NCBI GenBank assembly: GCA_030761205.1
Contig: JAULJL010000020.1
Coordinates: 3,167,001 to 3,231,000 of the forward strand
Direction: 5' to 3'
DNA from: Fremontodendron californicum
Lineage: Eukaryota; Streptophyta; Magnoliopsida; Malvales; Malvaceae
Length of the DNA stretch: 64,000 bases
Shown: in pieces, positions 58,450 to 64,000 of the stretch
Layout: each line of letters begins with the position of its first letter
Numbering within the stretch: position 1 is the first letter of the stretch
The notes under the pieces: generated by a model
Told to the model about the DNA's origin: nothing
Seen by the model: the letters and a program-made list of their open reading frames with translations, nothing else
Database searches by the model: none
Program-made: the position numbers and the translations under genes

Positions 58450-58692
58450 TAAACCTACTCAAGGGTTGGGCATGAGTAGAGTGACCCGAATCACTATTTA
58501 AATAATAAAAACTTATTTTTTATTTAAATTTAATTATAAAAATATATAAAAATTTATGTGAAAATTATTTTTTAATTTTTTAATATTATTTGAACAATAA
58601 AATGGAACGGCCGAATGGCTCGAGCCCGCCTAAGACCGGACCTGGGTATAAGGAAAAAAAATTGACCACGACCTGACGCATGAGCAGGTCTA
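58450..58692. mobile_element. hAT MITE, main family (243 bp)
   Basis: Left TAAACCTACTCAAGGGTTGG; reversed right end TAGACCTGCTCATGCGTCAG. Flanks ATATGTAC (58442-58449) and ATGTGTAC (58693-58700) match at 7 of 8. Confidence 0.82.
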
Positions 58693-58700
58693 ATGTGTAC

Positions 58701-60411
58701 TATACTTTGCAATATGAACATAAAACCTCAAATTTTTATGCCAATGCTTTAGCTTTTCTTTAAGCGTATGCTATTACTCCTTTTATGAAAAGTGATGAAG
58801 ACAAATTGATAGCAATAAAGCTCTTCAAGAATGAAACAAAATTCTATGTGGGGTTAATTTTGACATCAAATTCTTGTCAATTTGAGTCCCACCAACATTA
58901 ATGTACATAAAATTCTAAACCGACTTTGAAGGACAATGTAGAATATTGAAGTGAGATGTCTTACTCTTCCCTAACAGGGCTCGATGTTTCGACCACAAGT
59001 TCTTGGGAGCCTAACACGCATAGCCGCATTGGGTTTTGTCGATCACTCATATCAGTCGAAAGCAAAGCAACGATCAGGCTATTATTAGGCCATTAGTCAA
59101 ACACCATTTTTCAGTTCACTAATATTATCAGTTTTAGTGTAGCTTTGCGGCCTAAGTACGTTAAGTTGGAAAAAGAACGAAAGGGAAAGTCGAAAGAAAC
59201 TTGTGAGGGTTACATTTTTCTGTGTACTTTTGCTAAATGTTAAAATTTTGTTCAATTGTGAACTCCATATTTAAGTTTGATGAAACTTTTTTCAACAATC
59301 ATGATTTTGATGGTAGATGAATATGAAAGATACAAGTTTTGAGAGTGACAAAGTTGTGCAAGTCAACAAGAAAGTGATGGTAATTTAGGTTTCATTATTG
59401 CTTTATTGTAGTTGATTGAAAAAAGTTGGTTAAATCAACGAAAAAAGGAAATTTTTTTGTGGTATATAATGTTTATTGTGCTTATTATTCAAAAGTTATT
59501 ATTTTATAAGGTTTACTGTAATCGTTCAAAGGGATATCCTCTTTACAGTCACTTGAAATTAACTCAAATAATGAAAAAAAAAAATTTGAATAAAATTTTT
59601 AAATAAGTGACATTAGTCAATTTATAGTGTCAAAATTTATCTGCTTAAAATTTTAAAATAATTAGCAGTCCAACTTAATATGATATTAAACTATTGAATT
59701 CGAATTTTAAAAAATGCCCTTTTAATATTTTTCACCAATATCTTACCATTCATTGAGTTATGCAATACTAATAATTTTCGGTTTGTATTTTTTTTCTTAC
59801 ACTTAAATATACGTATCTATTAATCATTCTTTTAACTTATAGATGAGGTATCGTATTAAAATTTAAATATAATAATTAAAGTATTTTTTATTTACTAAAG
59901 CTTTTAAGACAATTGATAACACAAATTAAAATTGTGTATGCATTCTCATGTATATTCTCATTATGGAACTTTGGATGCAAAATGCAAGCTGTAATTGTGG
60001 ACCTAGGGCGAGGATCATGTTGGTGATTGGTCCCAAGTCCCAAGGGAAAAAGGGACGACAAGATTTGAAGTAACTATAAACCTAGAACTGGCCCGTAGCC
60101 ATAAGACTTTGAAAAGAGCTAGAAGGCGAACCCTAGGTTCGACCCATCAATAACAGACTAGGCTAGCAGATCTATAAAGGGTTTTTGAACAGAGGGCCGG
60201 TGACCGATCCCCTCTCAATATTAATCTCCAGAGTCCATATAGTCTAAACTAGTTGATTCATACGCTTGAGAAAACTTTGATTCTAGAGGGTTCAAACTCT
60301 AACAAGTGTTTGATAATATTAATTTATTACCAATCCTCCTGCATAAGCAGCAACTTTGTCTAACTGGGGAATTTAGAAAGAAAGAAATAGGTCATGAACT
60401 CATGATCGAAG
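58701..60411. other. intergenic region
   Basis: Two slightly GC-richer patches (58960-59110 and 59990-60230, with GAACCCTAGGTTCGACCC) look like old mobile-element debris that I cannot classify. 60241-60310 resembles a SINE fragment (AGTTGATTCATACGC, GGGTTCAAACTC). No gene recognised. Confidence 0.4.
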
Positions 60412-60419
60412 GCAGGAAT

Positions 60420-60708
60420 TAGAGGTGCTCATGGATCGGGTCAGGTTTAGGTTTGAAATAAATATTATTTTTTGTTCAAGTCCGTTTCGAGTCGGGTCTA
60501 AACCGGCCCATAATAAACTCATTTCACTATTCATAAATTATTAAAATATTATTTTTATATTAATATTTATATATTTTTTATAATTAAATTTAAATAATTT
60601 TTTTTTAATTGTTGAATAGTAATTCGGGTCAATCCGAATTACAAATACTCTTACCTAAACCCGACCAGAACCGCACCGAACGAATTATCCGATTCTTAAG
60701 CAGGTCTA
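60420..60708. mobile_element. hAT MITE, main family (289 bp)
   Basis: Left TAGAGGTGCTCATGGATCGG; reversed right end TAGACCTGCTTAAGAATCGG. Flanks GCAGGAAT and GCAAGAAT match at 7 of 8. Same length as the inner copy at 24272-24560. Confidence 0.85.
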
Positions 60709-61366
60709 GCAAGAATATACCCTTTCTTTTTTTCTTTTTTTGTTGGATTTGATTATGGACTAACTTATCTCTGCTGCATAACTATGATAATTGCCTGACT
60801 CGTTTTTGGGTATATTTTGAACAATGATTTTAGAGTATGAAGTTGGTCTAATCTGACTTGAATTAATTGTTATTTTACTATATGAAAAAACTAATTTTAC
60901 TTAATTATTCTAAAAAAAAAAAGTTGAAATTTTGTTAATTAAAATTTGTAAGCTTGCACAAACTCTTCAAGATTGTGAAGTCACCCATCACCAAACCCCA
61001 GCAATGTGTGTGAACGTCCACTTAAAGGTTATATAAAAAGTTGGTTATTAATATATGTAGGTATTGTAATTGGTAAACCTCCATATATTTACTTTGTTGA
61101 TTCTTAAAGTAAAATTTAGGCAAAGAATATATTTTATAACATCAGATTATGGTATTAGATTCTAGTGTAAATTCTTCAACCCAATCGGTAACTTATGCTT
61201 TCCCTGATTCTTTGTTTCTGTTTTTTATTCCTGACAAAAAGAATGGTGCGAAACCTCTTTCTTTGAGTGCTTGAAAAAAGTCCTTGCCCCAAATAAATTC
61301 AGATCAAAACCATTAAATATTTTTTTGGGTGAAATTTTATAAAATCGATCAACATTGCCTTCTAAC

Positions 61367-61660
61367 TAGAGGTATTTATGGGTCACGCCGGCTTCGAATA
61401 GAAAAAAATTTGCTTGTTCAGACATAGTCCGATTTGAAAATTTATTTTAATATTTAAAATATATTAAAATATTAAAAAATTATTTTATATTAAATTTTAT
61501 ATATTTATAATTAAATTAATTTAAATAATTTTTTTATCATTTAAATAGTAATTCAAATCGAGCCAGATCGACCCAAATTATCAAAAACTTATCTCAAACC
61601 CGATTTAATTTAGTTAAATTTGTCGATTCAGATAAATAATCCAGCTCGTGAACAGACCTA
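61367..61660. mobile_element. hAT MITE, main family (294 bp)
   Basis: Left TAGAGGTATTTATGGGTCAC; reversed right end TAGGTCTGTTCACGAGCTGG. Flanks CTTCTAAC and ATTCTAAG match at 6 of 8. Confidence 0.8.
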
Positions 61661-62464
61661 ATTCTAAGAAAAAGTGGATGATGATCATAATATCCTTGGT
61701 TTCATCATCCATTGCATAAGCAAAATCACTAATTAGAGGGATGTTGCTTTATTACTCTACTAACTAAATTAGAGTAAAGCATATTTTATTATTTATATGC
61801 ATAATGTAATAATCCATAAAATCAAGTTAACCAATTACATTATCTCATCATTTTAGTTTAACATTAAGCTCCTATATCAGTTGCATCTATGACCCAAAAA
61901 AACAAACAAAAAAAACTCAATTATTATCATTTAAATAATCCAGGACATGCTGTCATCTTCAATGTGGTTGTGAAATTTATTTTGGTGCAATAATTGTAAG
62001 TATAAGATAGTGACATTACAAGAAAATTTCCACCCTAAAGCAACAAAATATTTTAACTAGTAGCATAATTATGTTTTACTTGTATCATGTATGATCACTT
62101 CAATATTTTTTTTTTCTCCTTCCACAGTATTTTTTAAAGGGTTAAGCTAGTTGATTTTTGGTTGATTAATTCAATTTCAAGGTGCCTCTTAAAATAATTT
62201 TTCAAGGATCAAGATTGAATAATTTGCATTGCAAATATGCTTTAATATTTAAGGCATGTCCCAAAAAAAAAGGATATAATTACTAATTAACCAAAAGAAA
62301 AAGAAAACAAGCACTCCGTAACTAATTAAAGGTTAAGAGATTATTTGGATACTAATTAAAGATCAATGTCTTATTTGGGTGCAAATTAAAAGTTAAAAAT
62401 TTATTTAAGTATAATAAAAATATAGAGTTTAGCGAGATAAAATGATATAAGTTCAATATTTTTT
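61661..62464. other. AT-rich intergenic region
   Basis: No gene. 62330-62450 holds the reverse-orientation relative of the repeat at 3765-4010. Confidence 0.45.
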
Positions 62465-63992
62465 GAGTTAATAGCACCAATGGTCCCCAAACTATAGGAC
62501 ATATTTTATATTGGTCCCTAAACTTCAAAACGTATCAAATTGGTTATTGATTATAAGTATCATAACAAATTGGTCCCTTCCGTTAGTTTTTCCGTTACTT
62601 TTACTGTAGCAATCAGTTAATGACACGTGTCACCAGCTGATTACTCCAACTTGCCTCTTCATTTTTTTCCTTTTTCTTTATTTCTTTATTTTTTTTATAA
62701 ATAAATACAAAGAAAAAATAATTCATATTATAAATTAAAATATATATTTTTAAAATATAATTAATTTAAAAAGTATGAAATATTTATTTACTTTAATTTT
62801 ATAAATAATATTTTTAATTTTTTCGTTTCTTCCTCCTTTTTTTTTTTTTTTGCTTTTCTCTTCTTTATAAATAAATATTAAAAACTAAATAATAATTTAC
62901 ATTATAATTTAAATTAATATTGTAATAATCAAATAATTGAAAAAATATATATAACTATTTATTTACATTAATTTTATAAAAATATTATTTTTATTTTTTT
63001 CTTCCCTTTCTTCTTTTGTCACTTCTTTATAAACAAATACAATATATATATAAGTATATTATATTATATTTTAAATTAAATTAACTTTCTAAAAATTAAA
63101 TAATTTACAAATATAAAATATTTATTTTATATTTATAAGTTTTTTTATTTTTTCCTTTCTTATCTTTTCCCTTTTTCTCTTGTTTGTAAATAAATATAAG
63201 TAAAAATAAATAAACAAATAAAAATTCATACTATAATTTAAATTAATTTTTAAAATATAAAATATTTTATTTACATTAATTTTATAAGAAAAGAGGAAAA
63301 AAGGAAAGAAAAAAGAAAAAAAGAAAAGGAAAATAAAATAAAATAAAATAAAATAAAAAAGTAAAAAAATATATTTTTAATAAATGAATGTAAATAAATA
63401 TTTTATATTTCATAATTATAAATATTTAATTTTTACGAAATTAAATTATTTATAAAAAGAAAAAAAAGAAAGAAAGAAGAAAAAGTAAAAGAAAAAAAAA
63501 TATTTTTTATAAAATTAATTTAAATAAATATTTATATTTTATAAATGATTTAATTATTAAGAAATTAATTTAAATTATTATTTATCTTTTGTATTTATTA
63601 ATGTTTTTATTTCCCTTTTTCTTTATTATTATTTATAAATAAATACAAAAGATAAATAATAATTTAAATTAATTTTTTAATAATTAAATAATTTATAAAA
63701 TGTAAATATTTATTTATATTAATTTTATAAAAAATATTTATTTACATTTATTTATTAAAAAATATCAAAGAAAAAATAATAAAAAAATAAAGAAAAAGGA
63801 AAAAAATGAAGAGAAATGTGATACAATCAGCTGGTGACACGTGCCACTAAACTGATTGCTACAGTAAAAGTAACGGAAAACCTAACGGAAGGGACCAATT
63901 TGTTATGATACTTGTAAGTAAGGACCAAAATGATACGTTTTGAAATTTAAGGACCAATATAAAATATGCCCTATAGTTGGTGCTATTAACTC
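62465..63992. mobile_element. foldback element with ~185-bp terminal inverted repeats and inverted interior
   Basis: Left GAGTTAATAGCACCAATGGT and the reversed right end GAGTTAATAGCACCAACTAT begin long inverted repeats that match closely, apart from one ~11-bp gap, through TAACAAATTGGTCCCTTCCG and GACACGTG-like sequence to CAGCTGATT. The interior is made of AT-rich modules (TTTATAAATAAATA, TTTAAATTAATTTT) present in both orientations, so most of the 1.5 kb could fold on itself. Flanks TATTTTTT and TACTTTTT match at 7 of 8, but the window ends there. No transposase. A Mutator-like MITE is the best guess. Confidence 0.75.
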
Positions 63993-64000
63993 TACTTTTT

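Noticed and set aside
1..64000. CRISPR arrays, operons, prophage or other prokaryotic features
   Set aside because: No regular short repeats with unique spacers; introns, TATA boxes and plant retrotransposons show eukaryotic nuclear DNA.

Overview
The window is nuclear DNA of a flowering plant, almost certainly a eudicot. It is very AT-rich, with intron-containing genes (GT-AG), TATA boxes and AATAAA signals, plant-only gene families (plant U-box/ARM ligase, VQ protein, phytosulfokine precursor) and abundant plant transposons (Copia, hAT, CACTA, Helitron-like, Mutator-like, tRNA-derived SINE-like). I cannot name the species.

Genes are sparse. (1) 685-1155 (-): small basic protein of unknown function with three PRSxS repeats. 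(2) 13609-14967 (+): intronless U-box/ARM E3 ubiquitin ligase of the PUB30/31 type. (3) 33014-33583 (+): VQ-motif protein. (4) 36798-39521 (-): four-exon EngB/YsxC-type organellar GTPase (EMB2001-like). (5) 41121-42081 (-): two-exon 54-residue membrane microprotein. (6) 46194-46538 (-): two-exon phytosulfokine (PSK) precursor. Genes 5 and 6 were found by joining short exons by eye. From memory, VQ, EMB2001 and PSK genes are also neighbours in Arabidopsis, and PUB30/31 genes lie near other PSK genes there, so 13-47 kb looks like an old conserved block stretched by transposons. A coding-like island (34349-34529, -) may be one more small gene or exon.

Two young Copia elements dominate. Copia-1 (26005-30390, target duplication GTTGC) has LTRs differing by one substitution and one 9-bp unit, yet most of its integrase, reverse transcriptase and RNase H is deleted, and its leader carries a GC-rich array of ACGCGCC. 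Copia-2 (48450-54095, target duplication TCGTT) has 564-bp LTRs with three differences. Its polyprotein is nearly full length but broken by two frameshifts and one nonsense codon, and an exact in-frame 189-bp duplication doubles the protease active site. Its LTR carries heat-shock-element-like motifs.

The rest of the intergenic DNA is layered with older elements. One hAT-type MITE family (ends near TAGACCTGTTCACGGGTC, GC-rich arms, AT-rich core) has at least ten copies, nine with recognisable 8-bp target duplications. One copy is nested in another, and a CACTA element sits inside the target duplication of a third. There are also a second hAT-like family, Helitron-like tandem units with a 14-bp perfect stem, a solo LTR, a Mutator-like element, five SINE-like copies, and a ~1.5-kb foldback element at the right edge.

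No CRISPR, operon or prokaryotic feature is present, and I found no clearly new multi-gene system. The most useful observations are the missed small genes, the conserved block, the protease duplication, and the transposon nesting that gives relative insertion order.
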